A DNA stretch of 64,000 nucleotides. Source: JAHDNZ01 sp036721855 (lineage in GTDB: Bacteria > Bacillota > DTU065). Under the pieces are notes generated by a model. It was not told the DNA's origin and made no database searches. It saw nothing but the letters and a program-made list of their open reading frames with translations. The number at the start of each line of letters is the position of its first letter. The first letter of the stretch is position 1. This document shows positions 1 through 8,990 of the stretch, one piece after another. Position numbers and translations under genes: made by a program. Where the stretch lies: assembly GCA_036721855.1 (NCBI GenBank), contig DAIMKF010000006.1, positions 17,665 to 81,664 of the forward strand. Direction: 5' to 3'.

Positions 1-616
1 CACCTAAAGATACCTGGCCTAACTGAACTTCACCAGCAAGCTCATATTTGCCAAGTTGTGACATGTTTATATAATCCAGTCTAAATCTTGCCCAGTCAGC
101 TAGCTCTTCAGTATAACTGGCTACAAATGGTTTAATCATTTCTGTGAATGTCTGTGCTAACTCACTATCTGCATTCCATAGACTATATAGTGCGACTTGG
201 TTTTTTTCTTGATATACAGCAAACTGACCAAAATAAAAACCATAACCAAGATCATTAAGCTCGTTGCGATATTTATAAGTTAACCCCATTAATGTTTGAA
301 CAGTTTCGGTAGTTAAATTAGGACAACGTGCTGTAATCTCAGGTATTTCATTAATAAGTGCCGGTAGATTAACTACTAGGCGTTCATAGTTGCCATCAAG
401 ATTAAAACCTGTGACTCTTTTCCATGCTCTGCCGACAAGATTTGCCAGTTCATAAGGACTGGTATTTTCGGCTTTTAAAATCGCACTCGCTTCCTGTGGT
501 TGCAAAAGCCCTGAAACAACTAAGATATTAAGTTCATTTTTCTCGTTTTTGGCTAGAACAAGCCCTGAACATATGGTAGCAATAACCAATATAAGGGCGG
601 TAAAATTGTTCTTCAT
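1..616 (-). CDS. secreted protein of unknown function, C-terminus beyond window edge
   Basis: An open frame runs from ATG at 616 to the left edge without a stop, about 205 codons. The start is preceded by a GAGGGTGG-type ribosome binding site. The product begins MKNNFTALILVIAT and continues into a hydrophobic signal peptide that probably ends near residue 22 (LVLA). The mature part starts with a segment resembling a short alpha-helical repeat (LLQPQEASAIL) followed by mixed helical sequence with many Tyr and Asn. I do not recognise a family. It lies downstream of, and on the same strand as, the YqgF-like gene, with about 58 bases between them. Because the 3' end is missing, length and C-terminal domains cannot be judged; an envelope-associated protein is the only inference the signal peptide supports. 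Confidence 0.7.
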   Translation of the reverse strand, partial: MKNNFTALILVIATICSGLVLAKNEKNELNILVVSGLLQPQEASAILKAENTSPYELANLVGRAWKRVTGFNLDGNYERLVVNLPALINEIPEITARCPNLTTETVQTLMGLTYKYRNELNDLGYGFYFGQFAVYQEKNQVALYSLWNADSELAQTFTEMIKPFVASYTEELADWARFRLDYINMSQLGKYELAGEVQLGQVSLG

Positions 617-674
617 AAATATTCCACCCTCTTAAACTTAATAATAAAAAGAATAAGGACATTTAAAATTTCTC

Positions 675-1109
675 TTAACAGTCAGGATTTTCCTTCTTAG
701 GATAATCATTATTCTCTGTGCTTGCTCTGGCTTTTTGAATATATCTTTTCACTAAAACTCTTGCTGCATAGTCATCAATTGGACGTTTGGGGAAGCGTAA
801 CCCATATGGTAAAATAACCTGCCAACCATACCCATTCTCTTCAAAATAGAGTTTTCTTGCTTCCAAGGTTGAAAAACTTTCTGGCATCACTACAAACTTG
901 TTTCCCATACCCTTCAATATTTCAATGTACTTTTTAGAAGTTGTACCGTCACCTATAATGACAGTAAGTTCTCTTTTTTTTATAAGATCTTTTAATTCTT
1001 CTTCTAATTCGAGTGCCGGGACAATCTTTTGTAACACTACTTTACCCTGACTATCTGTTAAGGCCAGACCGCATTTATCTTTGCCCGGATCTATTCCTAA
1101 AAAGTACAT
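675..1109 (-). CDS. YqgF/RuvX-like RNase H-fold nuclease
   Basis: The 144-residue product has the RNase H-fold signature of the YqgF/RuvX family: GIDPGKDKCGLA at residues 5-16, with the first acidic catalytic residue (D7), a central beta strand with VIIGDGTTSKKY, and a C-terminal IDDYAARVLVKRY where the second metal-binding aspartates are expected. YqgF proteins process the 5' end of pre-16S rRNA or resolve branched DNA. The tail after residue 128 is charged and low in complexity (KARASTENNDYPKKE). Length matches the family. It is more divergent than canonical YqgF, so the exact substrate is uncertain. It sits between the terminator of the SLH gene and the truncated secreted protein. Confidence 0.75.
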   Translation of the reverse strand: MYFLGIDPGKDKCGLALTDSQGKVVLQKIVPALELEEELKDLIKKRELTVIIGDGTTSKKYIEILKGMGNKFVVMPESFSTLEARKLYFEENGYGWQVILPYGLRFPKRPIDDYAARVLVKRYIQKARASTENNDYPKKENPDC

Positions 1110-1201
1110 TTTTAGCCCACCTCGCTTAAGTTTTTATCAAAATGAACTTAAGTATTCATGCCATACTAGGTACCTTTATAATTTGGTTCTTACTCGTTAA
1201 A

Positions 1202-1228
1202 AAAAGCGGTGGCACTGCCACCGCTTTT
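1202..1228 (-). terminator. rho-independent terminator of the SLH gene
   Basis: The stem AAAGCGGTGGCA/TGCCACCGCTTT is a near-perfect inverted repeat. Read on the minus strand it is followed by a run of seven T, immediately after the SLH-protein stop at 1244. Confidence 0.9.
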
Positions 1229-1243
1229 CTCTCTCAGATGTTA

Positions 1244-2350
1244 TTAAATAACAAAACCAACTATTATACCTGCAATACCTGCCAAAAGACCAAGAATAGC
1301 AATTGTTCTTGTGCTCTTGAGGTCCTTTTCCATTTTAATAATCTTATCGTTTTGTTCATCAAGTTTAGTTTGCATGTCGTTAACACGATTGATAGTTACA
1401 TATTTCTTCTCTAAGTCCTCCTGAACATTAGCTATTTTGGCATTACTTTCTTCAATTTTTGAATCTGTGTAGGTAATAGCTTTTGATTCAGCAGTTTCGA
1501 CGTTCTCTAAAAGAGTATTAACCTTTGCATTAACCTCTTCTAAATCTTTATCAGTTTCGACAACATACATATCAAACAAGGTAAATATATTTTCCGATAG
1601 AGCTTTGTTGCTTTCGATTCTTTTCCCTAATAAAGTTGTCTCCTCATCAAACTTAATATCCAAGTTATTTATCTCGCTTGACAGCCTCTGGTCCATAGCT
1701 TTTAACTCGTTACCATTTTCCTCATAAAACAATTCAAACAACACAAATAAGTTTTCCGAAAGTTTCTTATTACTTTCGATTCTTTTACCTAAGAGAGTTA
1801 TTTCCTCATCAATCTTAATGTCTGTATCTTCGGCCTTTCTCTCTAAAGCGGCTAATTTCTCAGCATATTCACCAATTATTGCCTTAACTTCATCTTCTTT
1901 TAAACCTACAAGCTCGTGTACTATATGTTTTTCAATGATTTTTTCAACTGGTTTTTCAATATACTCTTTTTCGACGATTTTAGTTACTTCAACCGGTTCT
2001 TGAACTACTCTATCTACAATTGTCTTTTCAATTATAGGCTGAACAGGTTGATTAACTGTTACAGGTTGCTGAATTATTCTTTCGACGACGGTTGCCGGTT
2101 GTTGTTCTATTCTATCTAAAACTTTGGCCACTAAAACAGCTACAGCATACCTATTCATTGGTTCGCTACCATGATAATTACCATCTGGCATACCTGTTAT
2201 TAAACCTTCGTCAACAAGCTTTGCTACTGCGTCATAAGCCCAGTGATCTGAAGGAATATCAGGAAATTGAGCAGAGACAACAAAGCTAAAACTCATAATA
2301 GTAATTACAACTACTGCCAGAAATTTAGTGACACGCTTTCTCATATGCAT
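1244..2350 (-). CDS. SLH-domain coiled-coil envelope tether with C-terminal membrane helix
   Basis: The 368-residue protein has a signal peptide (residues 1-27), one SLH domain (about 29-85, with FPDIPSDHWAYDAVAKL and MNRYAVAVLVAKVL), then a long predicted coiled coil, and ends in a hydrophobic helix (about 349-367, Gly/Ile rich). SLH domains bind pyruvylated or polyamine-modified wall polymers; this architecture (SLH, coiled coil, terminal hydrophobic anchor, no beta-barrel) is that of the Thermotoga Omp-alpha spacer, so a peptidoglycan to outer-membrane spacer is the likely role. Residues near 95-150 are a Val/Glu/Lys/Pro-rich stretch of degenerate repeats (IVEKEYIEKPVEKII). The coiled coil carries an internal duplication: LLGKRIESNK..LSEN occurs twice, about 60 residues apart. 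The start with GGAGGGGGTAA six bases upstream favours M1 over M3. It is monocistronic, with its own terminator. Confidence 0.85.
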   Translation of the reverse strand: MHMRKRVTKFLAVVVITIMSFSFVVSAQFPDIPSDHWAYDAVAKLVDEGLITGMPDGNYHGSEPMNRYAVAVLVAKVLDRIEQQPATVVERIIQQPVTVNQPVQPIIEKTIVDRVVQEPVEVTKIVEKEYIEKPVEKIIEKHIVHELVGLKEDEVKAIIGEYAEKLAALERKAEDTDIKIDEEITLLGKRIESNKKLSENLFVLFELFYEENGNELKAMDQRLSSEINNLDIKFDEETTLLGKRIESNKALSENIFTLFDMYVVETDKDLEEVNAKVNTLLENVETAESKAITYTDSKIEESNAKIANVQEDLEKKYVTINRVNDMQTKLDEQNDKIIKMEKDLKSTRTIAILGLLAGIAGIIVGFVI

Positions 2351-2394
2351 TTACCCCCTCCGGTTATGTTAAAAATTTCTAATAACTGAGAACA

Positions 2395-2423
2395 TACATA
2401 AAATATCTTAACACTGTTCTCAA
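2395..2423 (-). promoter_or_regulatory. candidate sigma-A promoter for the SLH gene
   Basis: On the minus strand TTGAGA (2423-2418) and TATGTA (2400-2395) are separated by 17 bases, ahead of the SLH gene start at 2350. The -10 box is a weak match, so this is only a candidate. Confidence 0.35.
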
Positions 2424-2589
2424 CCTCGAACCCAAAATGATAATACAACTAGATTATTAGCCACCTAAACTACCTATACAATAGTATTCTTCAGTTCAAA
2501 GGGATTTCCTTCCTTTAATCTTGTTTAAATTAAAGACGAGGTCATTTTTTACAGAAACAACAATTTCTGCCATGTATGAGTCCCTAAAT

Positions 2590-2611
2590 CTAGGAGAGTT
2601 AACTCTCCCAG
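2590..2611 (-). repeat. inverted repeat 3' of the mini-SLH gene
   Basis: A 16-base perfect palindrome (GGAGAGTTAACTCTCC, 2593-2608) extends to 22 bases with one mismatch. It lies 35 bases beyond the stop of the 2646-2939 gene. No T-run follows, so it may be a weak terminator or an operator. The rest of the 2351-2645 interval shows nothing else recognisable. Confidence 0.45.
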
Positions 2612-2645
2612 ATTAGATATTGCAATGAGCTGGTGGTTTTCTCAG

Positions 2646-2939
2646 TTAGATTCCTTTATAACCAAGTTTGTTAAGTTCCCAAGATACTTCTTTAATAATG
2701 TGTTTAACATCATGTCTTAGATCGGGATATTCTCCTATAAGTCTACCTAAAATAACTGCAAATTCCATTCGGCTTAAATCTGCAAGTTGTAAAGCTTTTG
2801 TATATGTTGGAACTCTAGGCAAGGTGCTAATAATTCGCAAGACCTGTAAACGATAGTTTTTTTGAATAGGTTGAGCACTCGCAAGAATAGAACAGAAAAA
2901 TAAAATAATTAGTACAGTACCAACGGATTTAAGACGCAT
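2646..2939 (-). CDS. small secreted SLH-like protein
   Basis: The product is 97 residues with a clear signal peptide (residues 1-22, ending ASA). The rest contains LADLSRMEFAVILGRLIGEYPDL at about 51-73, which resembles the second half of an SLH domain (the LTRYEFAVALARLL motif found in Negativicutes and Halanaerobiales outer-membrane proteins), followed by an amphipathic helix ending in ELNKLGYKGI. The opening FxDVP strand and helix of a complete SLH domain are missing, so this is either a degenerate SLH domain or a fragment. GGGGGG six bases before ATG is a good ribosome binding site, which argues for a translated gene. It follows the DUF3084 gene and precedes the full-length SLH protein on the same strand. 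Confidence 0.6.
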   Translation of the reverse strand: MRLKSVGTVLIILFFCSILASAQPIQKNYRLQVLRIISTLPRVPTYTKALQLADLSRMEFAVILGRLIGEYPDLRHDVKHIIKEVSWELNKLGYKGI

Positions 2940-2996
2940 ATTCTTCCCCCCTTTTTATAAGAATTTTATAAAAAAGAGTAAGAACCTTCTAGAGTT

Positions 2997-4220
2997 TTAT
3001 GGTAACACTTCCACCTCTAGTTCACAGTTAATTGGAATTTCAGTGGTGATAACATCTTTGGCGGCGATGGCCTTGATTTTTAGAGTATTATTCTGATTAG
3101 TTGCTTTATCAATAGCTGATTGAAGAATCTTCACAGGTACATCAACTACTTTACCGTTTTCACCGACAATCATTCCTCTTTTGCGAACTGCAATATTAAG
3201 ATTTGTTAACATATTAGCAATCTCTTCAAAAATTTCTTGGGAGGTTAAATTGCTATTAATAACTGTCTCAGCTAAAAGGTCACCTTTATTAAAGATCTTT
3301 TGTTTGGGAAAGTACTCGAAAAAACAAGCCAATGGTTCACCCAGTACTGTATTGCCCCAAGCTACAATCCTAAAAACACCTTCTTCATTAGTGCTTGCAA
3401 AATTAGCGATATCTTGAATACTATTTAGATCTTCACCAATAATTCTTAGTGCCTTAAAACCCTTTTGTGTACTGCGAGCACCTTTTTCAAAGGCTAAAGA
3501 ATCAGTTAACTCAATAGCTGAGAGGATTTGATTATCAATCTCCTGAGCAGTTCCGGATACCACTTTATTGTAAATTATTTCCTCAGTCTGATAAAGAATA
3601 TAGCCTCCATATAATCGCACCAATGATTCTTCGGTATATTGTTTAGACTTTGTAGTCTCTTCGATTCTTGCGGTCAGCCTTTGCTCTACTTCTTTTAAAA
3701 CATCCACTCTTGATTCGGCAATTTCCAATTCTAATGTCTTTTGGTCTAACGTCTTACTAGCTTCAGATAGCTGTTTTTTTATTGACTCATAGTCTTTATT
3801 CAATTGATTTAATTTAGAATCAGTTTCTTTTAGCTCTTCTATTGCTACAATCCTTTGTGAATCAATATTGGCAAGTTCGTCTTTAGTTTTGGCAATTAAA
3901 GATGATAGCTCTGCTAAATCCTTTTCTTTTATTACTAACTCCTCTTTCTGGTTAGCCAAGGTCGTTTTTAGCTTTTCAAGTCCAAATAAAGCAGTGCGAA
4001 CTTCAATTGAAATAGCTGAAAGAAAAGCTACTGTGCCCAGTGTAATTACCATTCCTGTAATAATAGTTATTAAAATAGAGGTGTGCCTTGGTCTTAACCC
4101 AAAGAGAGTAAGCCTCTTTTTACCAACTTTAATACCTAACTTATCGCCTATAAAGGCTATAGTTCCACCAGTGATTGTGAGAACTAATAATAGAAGCACT
4201 CCACTTAGAGATAATCCCAA
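2997..4220 (-). CDS. DUF3084 membrane-anchored coiled-coil protein
   Basis: This 407-residue protein matches the architecture of DUF3084 proteins: two N-terminal membrane helices (about 5-25 and 45-72) enclosing a basic GKKRLTLFGLRPRH loop, a coiled coil of roughly 110 residues (about 85-200), and a mixed alpha/beta C-terminal domain carrying VRKRGMIVGENGKVVDVPV. The role of DUF3084 is not established; homologues occur mainly in cyanobacteria and other diderms. Position supports an envelope role: it is the last gene of the lpx-msbA-lptB-lptF unit, with its TTG start (GGGGG nine bases upstream) only four bases after the lptF stop. Confidence 0.8.
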   Translation of the reverse strand: MGLSLSGVLLLLVLTITGGTIAFIGDKLGIKVGKKRLTLFGLRPRHTSILITIITGMVITLGTVAFLSAISIEVRTALFGLEKLKTTLANQKEELVIKEKDLAELSSLIAKTKDELANIDSQRIVAIEELKETDSKLNQLNKDYESIKKQLSEASKTLDQKTLELEIAESRVDVLKEVEQRLTARIEETTKSKQYTEESLVRLYGGYILYQTEEIIYNKVVSGTAQEIDNQILSAIELTDSLAFEKGARSTQKGFKALRIIGEDLNSIQDIANFASTNEEGVFRIVAWGNTVLGEPLACFFEYFPKQKIFNKGDLLAETVINSNLTSQEIFEEIANMLTNLNIAVRKRGMIVGENGKVVDVPVKILQSAIDKATNQNNTLKIKAIAAKDVITTEIPINCELEVEVLP

Positions 4221-4223
4221 AAC

Positions 4224-5318
4224 TCATCGCCCCCTTTTTATAGCCAGAAAGAAACTCCAGGTGCCGATAATAATATTCTGAGTCCATGCTGATAAACCTG
4301 GCGGCAGGTGACCTCCTTCTCCCAGCACTGAAGATAGTGTAAGTAGGAGATAGTAAAGAAAAACAATAGCAATACTTAAGCCAAACCCTCTTGCCGAACC
4401 CGCTCTGGGAGAAGAGACTGCCAGAGCAGCTCCTAATATTGCAAATATCAGACTGGCAAAGGGCACAGATATCTTTTGATGATACTCAATCAGGAGTTTC
4501 CTAACTTTCTCGCCTTGCTTTTGCAGTAAATTAATTTTTCTTTTTATTTCACGAATTCCCATTTGACTGGGACTTTTTTGTATTACCGAAACATCTTGAG
4601 GTCGATATTTAATTGCTACCGGCTGGATACTTTTTTGAAATGTCATCTCCGTAGTTGATGTTTCATTATGAAAAGTAGTTTTACCCTCTTTAAGATACCA
4701 AGCCTCATCGCTCCAGATCATTTTCTCAGCTTGAGTTGTGCTCTCGGGTTTTCCTTCAAAAAAGGTAAAGTAACTGACATTAGAAAAAGTGTTTGTATCC
4801 GGATCAAACTCGGCTGCATAGATAAGAGTTTTTAGCTTGCCAGCTTCATAATCCTCCAAAAGCACATTGTGTTTTATCTTAGGCAGAGGTTTTTGGCTTA
4901 CCATTTGATTGAAAAGCATTTCATAGCGGAGTATGGCTGCCGGTGCTAAAATATCGTTTACAAACAAACCTAATAGTGTTATGCAAAGCCCAAATACTAA
5001 AATGGGACGTATAGTACGCCAAAAGCCTTGACCGCAAGCTTGAATAGCAATAATCTCGCTGTTTTGAGACAGTTTGCCTAAAGCTAAAAGCACACCCATC
5101 AATGTTGCCATAGGAAGTGCATAGACAAGTATCTGAGGGAATTTCATCAAAGCTAAGTCTAAAGCTGTAAAAAAAGATGCGCCAACACTAACAGCTACTC
5201 GAGCCAAATAGACTAAATCAGCAGCTACAAAGATCCCCGCAAACGCTACCACACCAAAAATAAAGGGGAAAATCAGCTCACTTATTATATATCTATCTAA
5301 AATTGAGTAGTGTTTCAT
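4224..5318 (-). CDS. lptF: LptF/LptG family LPS export permease
   Basis: The 364-residue protein has the LptF/LptG fold: MKHYSILDRYIISELIFPF at the amino end, three membrane helices in the first 110 residues (with LALMKFPQILVYALPMATLMG), a periplasmic beta-jellyroll domain (about 125-265) and three C-terminal helices starting at the conserved YHQKISVPFASLIFAILGA. With a partner permease and LptB it extracts LPS from the inner membrane. Its start overlaps the lptB stop by four bases, so the two are translationally coupled. A second permease of the family lies at 22203-23285; which is F and which is G cannot be fixed by eye. The LptF symbol follows position, not a diagnostic residue. Confidence 0.9.
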   Translation of the reverse strand: MKHYSILDRYIISELIFPFIFGVVAFAGIFVAADLVYLARVAVSVGASFFTALDLALMKFPQILVYALPMATLMGVLLALGKLSQNSEIIAIQACGQGFWRTIRPILVFGLCITLLGLFVNDILAPAAILRYEMLFNQMVSQKPLPKIKHNVLLEDYEAGKLKTLIYAAEFDPDTNTFSNVSYFTFFEGKPESTTQAEKMIWSDEAWYLKEGKTTFHNETSTTEMTFQKSIQPVAIKYRPQDVSVIQKSPSQMGIREIKRKINLLQKQGEKVRKLLIEYHQKISVPFASLIFAILGAALAVSSPRAGSARGFGLSIAIVFLYYLLLTLSSVLGEGGHLPPGLSAWTQNIIIGTWSFFLAIKRGR

Positions 5319-6034
5319 AAAGAAAAGCGCTCCCCTAAGTAGAGGCGTTTGGCATCGGGATCATTGGCGATAGCTGTTGAACTTCCTGAAACTAAAATGC
5401 GGCCTTCATGCATGATATAGGCTCTATCTGTAATCGAAAGCGTCTCTCTTACATTGTGATCAGTTATTAACACCCCTAACTGTTTTTCTCTTAACATGGC
5501 AATAATCTCTTGAATATCTGCAACTGCTATAGGATCAACACCCGCAAAGGGTTCATCCAAAAGAATAAAAGAAGGATCAGCAGCCAGGGCCCGTGCTATT
5601 TCTGTTCTCCTTCTCTCTCCTCCCGATAAACGAAACCCTTTTGTTTTTCTGACAATTCCAAGTTTAAATTCTTCGATCAATGCATCTGTCCTGGTTTTTT
5701 GTTGTTTGGAATTAAAGCCTCTAGCTTCAAGAATTGCCATAATATTTTCTTCCACACTGAGTTTGCGAAATACCGAGGGTTCTTGAGGTAAATACCCGAT
5801 ACCATTTAAAGCTCTTTTATACATGGAAAGATGAGTAATATCTTTTTTATCTAAGAAGATTCGTCCACTATTAACACTTTCAAGCCCGACAATCATATAA
5901 AAAGTGGTGGTTTTCCCTGCGCCGTTTGGCCCTAAAAGTCCAACAACTTCTCCACGGTTAACTTCAATGGAAACATCGTTTACTACCTTGCGCTGACTGT
6001 ATATTTTCACAAGATCCTCCGCAATAATACTCAA
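5315..6034 (-). CDS. lptB: LPS export ABC ATPase LptB
   Basis: The 239-residue ATPase has Walker A GPNGAGKTT (about 34-42), the Q-loop YLPQEPSVFRKLSVEENI, the signature LSGGERRR, Walker B ILLDEPFAGVDP and the switch histidine ITDHNVRETL. The length, the EPSVFRKLSVEENI Q-loop and the GGERRR signature are typical of LptB (YhbG). It energises LPS extraction through the LptF/LptG permeases. The TTG start has AAAGGAGGTGG seven bases upstream. It overlaps the LpxB-related gene before it and lptF after it by four bases each, a tightly coupled operon. Confidence 0.95.
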   Translation of the reverse strand: MSIIAEDLVKIYSQRKVVNDVSIEVNRGEVVGLLGPNGAGKTTTFYMIVGLESVNSGRIFLDKKDITHLSMYKRALNGIGYLPQEPSVFRKLSVEENIMAILEARGFNSKQQKTRTDALIEEFKLGIVRKTKGFRLSGGERRRTEIARALAADPSFILLDEPFAGVDPIAVADIQEIIAMLREKQLGVLITDHNVRETLSITDRAYIMHEGRILVSGSSTAIANDPDAKRLYLGERFSL

Positions 6035-7161
6035 GAAACCACCTCCTTTTTGAGAATATCGGCAATTAGAATCGCCATTTTTGTTGATGCACCGGGACTT
6101 CCCATTCTTTCTTTGCCAACTGACCCCCTCTTACGACATTCCAAGGGGTGGAGTGCCAGATAATCGACTGCTTTGGCTACTTGATTATAATCGGCTTCAA
6201 CCAAAAAGACAGCCTCACCTAAAAGCTTTTTTTGCTTTTTAGCAAAATAGGGGGTAAATTGAGTTCCCGGTCCAACAAAAGTCACTACAGGTTTGCCCAG
6301 CCCGGCTGCCTGTTCATTGCCGGTTCCGCTAAGACCTATTATTATTTCAGATTGACTGATAATATCACCAAATAAACCTTGGCCTAGGTAAACTCTTTTT
6401 AAACCTTTTTTAAGTACACATGTAGCAAATGGACTTGTATCTCTCTCCCAATCTATAGTATCTATAAAACTTTCTATATCAAAATCTTGGGTTAAAGCGG
6501 TCAAGTAATGATCACGGATTTTAGTTTTTTCAACAATCTTTAAGATAGCTTTTAAATTTATAGCTGCATCCTGCCTGCTCCCGGGTAGAATACCAATGGG
6601 ATTTGGCAAGTTAAACGCGTTCCCTTTTATGTCTATGGCATCCATCATAAGATTGCCCAGACAATTGGCTTTGACTCTTCTTTTTCTTAGATCTATTGCT
6701 GTAACTTCATCCCTTGGCAATACTACCAGAGCTTTTTTTCTCATAATAGCTACTTCCAGGTGTGAATGAGGCTTTATATAATTGGATTTGGCCGTAGGAA
6801 TAAAAACTATCTCTGTCTTTAGATTTTGTGCTACCAGAAAAAGATTGTAAGTATCGCCTACACAAATAGCAAGGCTAATACCTGTTAAATTTCTCAAAAC
6901 CTTCTTTTGGTCTGCTATCTGCCTGAAAAGACCGCTTGCTATATCATCCCTGAGATTTTTCCAGCCCAGGTAGGCAAAACCACCACTTGGAAGCAGTGGT
7001 TGAGAATGAATCTTATCAATACCAGCCTGATCATAGGCCAAACCCAAACCCACTAGAGGAAGTGCTAGTATCTCCTGATCGAGATAGTCTTTTAGTCTTT
7101 TAGCCAGCACAGCAGCTAGTGCATCTTCTCCATGTCCGTTACTGATAATTAGCACCGCCAC
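6031..7161 (-). CDS. lipid-A-disaccharide-synthase-related glycosyltransferase
   Basis: This 376-residue protein belongs to the LpxB-related group seen in cyanobacteria and other diderms (TIGR03492-like). It starts with MAVLIISNGHGEDALAAVL in place of the CGEASGD of LpxB, and has a GILPGSRQDAAINL sugar-nucleotide segment and GLSGTGNEQAAGLGKPVVTF, the equivalent of the LpxB acceptor/donor loop. No signal peptide or membrane helix is present, so it should act as a GT-B enzyme at the inner face of the membrane. The substrate is unknown. It starts at GTG, lies between msbA and lptB and overlaps lptB by four bases, pointing to a role in lipid A or a related glycolipid. It is one of three LpxB-type proteins in this operon. 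Confidence 0.8.
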   Translation of the reverse strand: MAVLIISNGHGEDALAAVLAKRLKDYLDQEILALPLVGLGLAYDQAGIDKIHSQPLLPSGGFAYLGWKNLRDDIASGLFRQIADQKKVLRNLTGISLAICVGDTYNLFLVAQNLKTEIVFIPTAKSNYIKPHSHLEVAIMRKKALVVLPRDEVTAIDLRKRRVKANCLGNLMMDAIDIKGNAFNLPNPIGILPGSRQDAAINLKAILKIVEKTKIRDHYLTALTQDFDIESFIDTIDWERDTSPFATCVLKKGLKRVYLGQGLFGDIISQSEIIIGLSGTGNEQAAGLGKPVVTFVGPGTQFTPYFAKKQKKLLGEAVFLVEADYNQVAKAVDYLALHPLECRKRGSVGKERMGSPGASTKMAILIADILKKEVVS

Positions 7162-7220
7162 AGCTTCCCCTCCTAACTAATTCTCTTTATTAAACGAATA
7201 GACCTTTGGCAATTGTTGGC

Positions 7221-8990
7221 TTATTCATCTTCTTTATTGGCTAGGCCATGATAGAGTCTATAATACAGACCGCCTGCTTGCAGCAATTGTGTGTGTGTCC
7301 CTATCTCGGCAATGTGACCATCTTTTAAGACAATTATTTTGTCTGCCTTTTTAATTGTTGACAGCCTATGGGCTATCACCAAAGAGGTGCGTCCTTTTTG
7401 CAGGCTTTCAAAGGCTTCTTGTACAACTCTTTCGCTTTCAAGATCAAGTGCTGAGGTAGCTTCATCAAGAATTAAGATCCTTGGTTGTCTAATAATTGCT
7501 CGAGCTAAAGCTATTCTCTGTCTTTGCCCACCGGAAAGGTTTACACCTTCTTCCCCAATTGGGGTAAAGTACCCCAGCGGTAGTTTTTCAATAAATTCAT
7601 GGGCGTTGGCTTTTTGGGCAGCCCAAATAACCTCATCTAACGAAACCTTCTCTTTGGAGGCTTCAGCCTTACCATAGGCTATACTATCAAAAATAGTGCC
7701 CGAAAATAAAAAAGTCTCCTGTGGGACTAAACCAATTTGACGTCTAAGTGATCTCAAGGTTACATGAGTTAAATCTTGGCCATCTATTAAAACCTTACCT
7801 TCTTGAGGATGATAAAAACGCATGATTAAATTGGCGATGGTAGTTTTACCTGAACCACTTGGTCCAACAATAGCAACTACTTCGCCCGGGCTAATAGTAA
7901 AAGAAACATCAGACAGAATGATTTCTTTTTCATATGAAAAACTGACATTTCTAAACTCGATTTGGCCTTTTGTAACCTCCAGTTCTTTTTGTTCTTCAAC
8001 CTCAGCTTCTTTTTCTTCATCCATCAGTTCAAAGATACGTTCAGATGAAGCGAGTGCTTGTTGATAAACTCCAAAAAGCCTTGACAGTGAAGTAATGGGA
8101 CTTACAGACATGCCTAAATAACCTATAAAAGTTACCAGAGTTCCCGCTGTAAGTCGGCCTGCTATTACTTCTTTGCTGCCATACCAAATAACAGTTAAAA
8201 TGCCGGTTATACTTATAATTTCTATTACCGGTAGCACTAAAGCCATAACTCCAGCTGCTTTGATGTTCACATTAAAGGCCTGCTGGTTAGTGCTTTTGAG
8301 GTTTTCATATTCTCTTTTTTCAGCACCATAGGCTTTAATAATCCTTATCCCGGCTAATACCTCCTGTAGCAAAGCTGAGATATCTGCCAGCCTAGCTTGA
8401 ATCTGTTTGGCTAAAGTTCTAATCTTCTTACCCAGGTAAAAAATAGTAAGACTGATAAGAGGCAGTACTAAAAATGCGACCAGGGCTAAATACGGATGCA
8501 AGTAAAAAGTAATAACTAATATCCCTATACCTGTCACAATTTGATTGAAAAATTCTCCTAACCCCTGACCTACTGCATTTTGCACCACATTGATGTCATT
8601 GGTTACACGTGAGATAACCTCACCTCGTCTTGCTTTGTGATGATATTCTAAGGGCAAATATAAAAGACGTTTAAAAAGGTCCTCTCTTAAGTCCCTTACC
8701 ACCCCACTGCCTACATAAGAAAGACAGAAGTGTTGCGTATAATTCAAAATACCTCGTAAAACATAAAGACCAATAGCCACAAGAGCTAAACGATTTAACT
8801 CAACTAAGCCAGTAGCAGTGCCAATATCGCTAAGAACCTGGTCTATTAAGCCCTGTCCCAACAGAATAGGTAAATACAAAGCTGTTAACGCTAGTGCTAT
8901 TAAAGACAATGTCCCCACAAACGCATAGCCAAGGTAGGGGCGAAGATAAGCTAAAAGACGCCTAGTCACCTTTTTTTTCTCTTTAGTCAC
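7221..8990 (-). CDS. msbA: MsbA-type lipid flippase, ABC exporter
   Basis: This 589-residue half-transporter has six membrane helices in residues 1-320 and an ATP-binding domain in 340-580: Walker A GPSGSGKTT, Q-loop LVPQETFLFSGTI, signature LSGGQRQR, Walker B ILILDEATSALD and the H-loop IAHRLSTI. The family exports lipids, drugs or peptides; placement among lpx and lpt genes makes lipid A core flipping across the inner membrane the natural role. Its GTG start has GGAGGTGGGGCC upstream and overlaps the preceding glycosyltransferase by eight bases. Sequence alone does not separate MsbA from multidrug exporters; the call rests on context. Confidence 0.85.
   Translation of the reverse strand: MTKEKKKVTRRLLAYLRPYLGYAFVGTLSLIALALTALYLPILLGQGLIDQVLSDIGTATGLVELNRLALVAIGLYVLRGILNYTQHFCLSYVGSGVVRDLREDLFKRLLYLPLEYHHKARRGEVISRVTNDINVVQNAVGQGLGEFFNQIVTGIGILVITFYLHPYLALVAFLVLPLISLTIFYLGKKIRTLAKQIQARLADISALLQEVLAGIRIIKAYGAEKREYENLKSTNQQAFNVNIKAAGVMALVLPVIEIISITGILTVIWYGSKEVIAGRLTAGTLVTFIGYLGMSVSPITSLSRLFGVYQQALASSERIFELMDEEKEAEVEEQKELEVTKGQIEFRNVSFSYEKEIILSDVSFTISPGEVVAIVGPSGSGKTTIANLIMRFYHPQEGKVLIDGQDLTHVTLRSLRRQIGLVPQETFLFSGTIFDSIAYGKAEASKEKVSLDEVIWAAQKANAHEFIEKLPLGYFTPIGEEGVNLSGGQRQRIALARAIIRQPRILILDEATSALDLESERVVQEAFESLQKGRTSLVIAHRLSTIKKADKIIVLKDGHIAEIGTHTQLLQAGGLYYRLYHGLANKEDE

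Noticed and set aside
1142..1414. 90-codon plus-strand ORF across the SLH gene 3' end
   Set aside because: It crosses the SLH terminator and is antisense to the SLH coding sequence; no motif or ribosome binding site.
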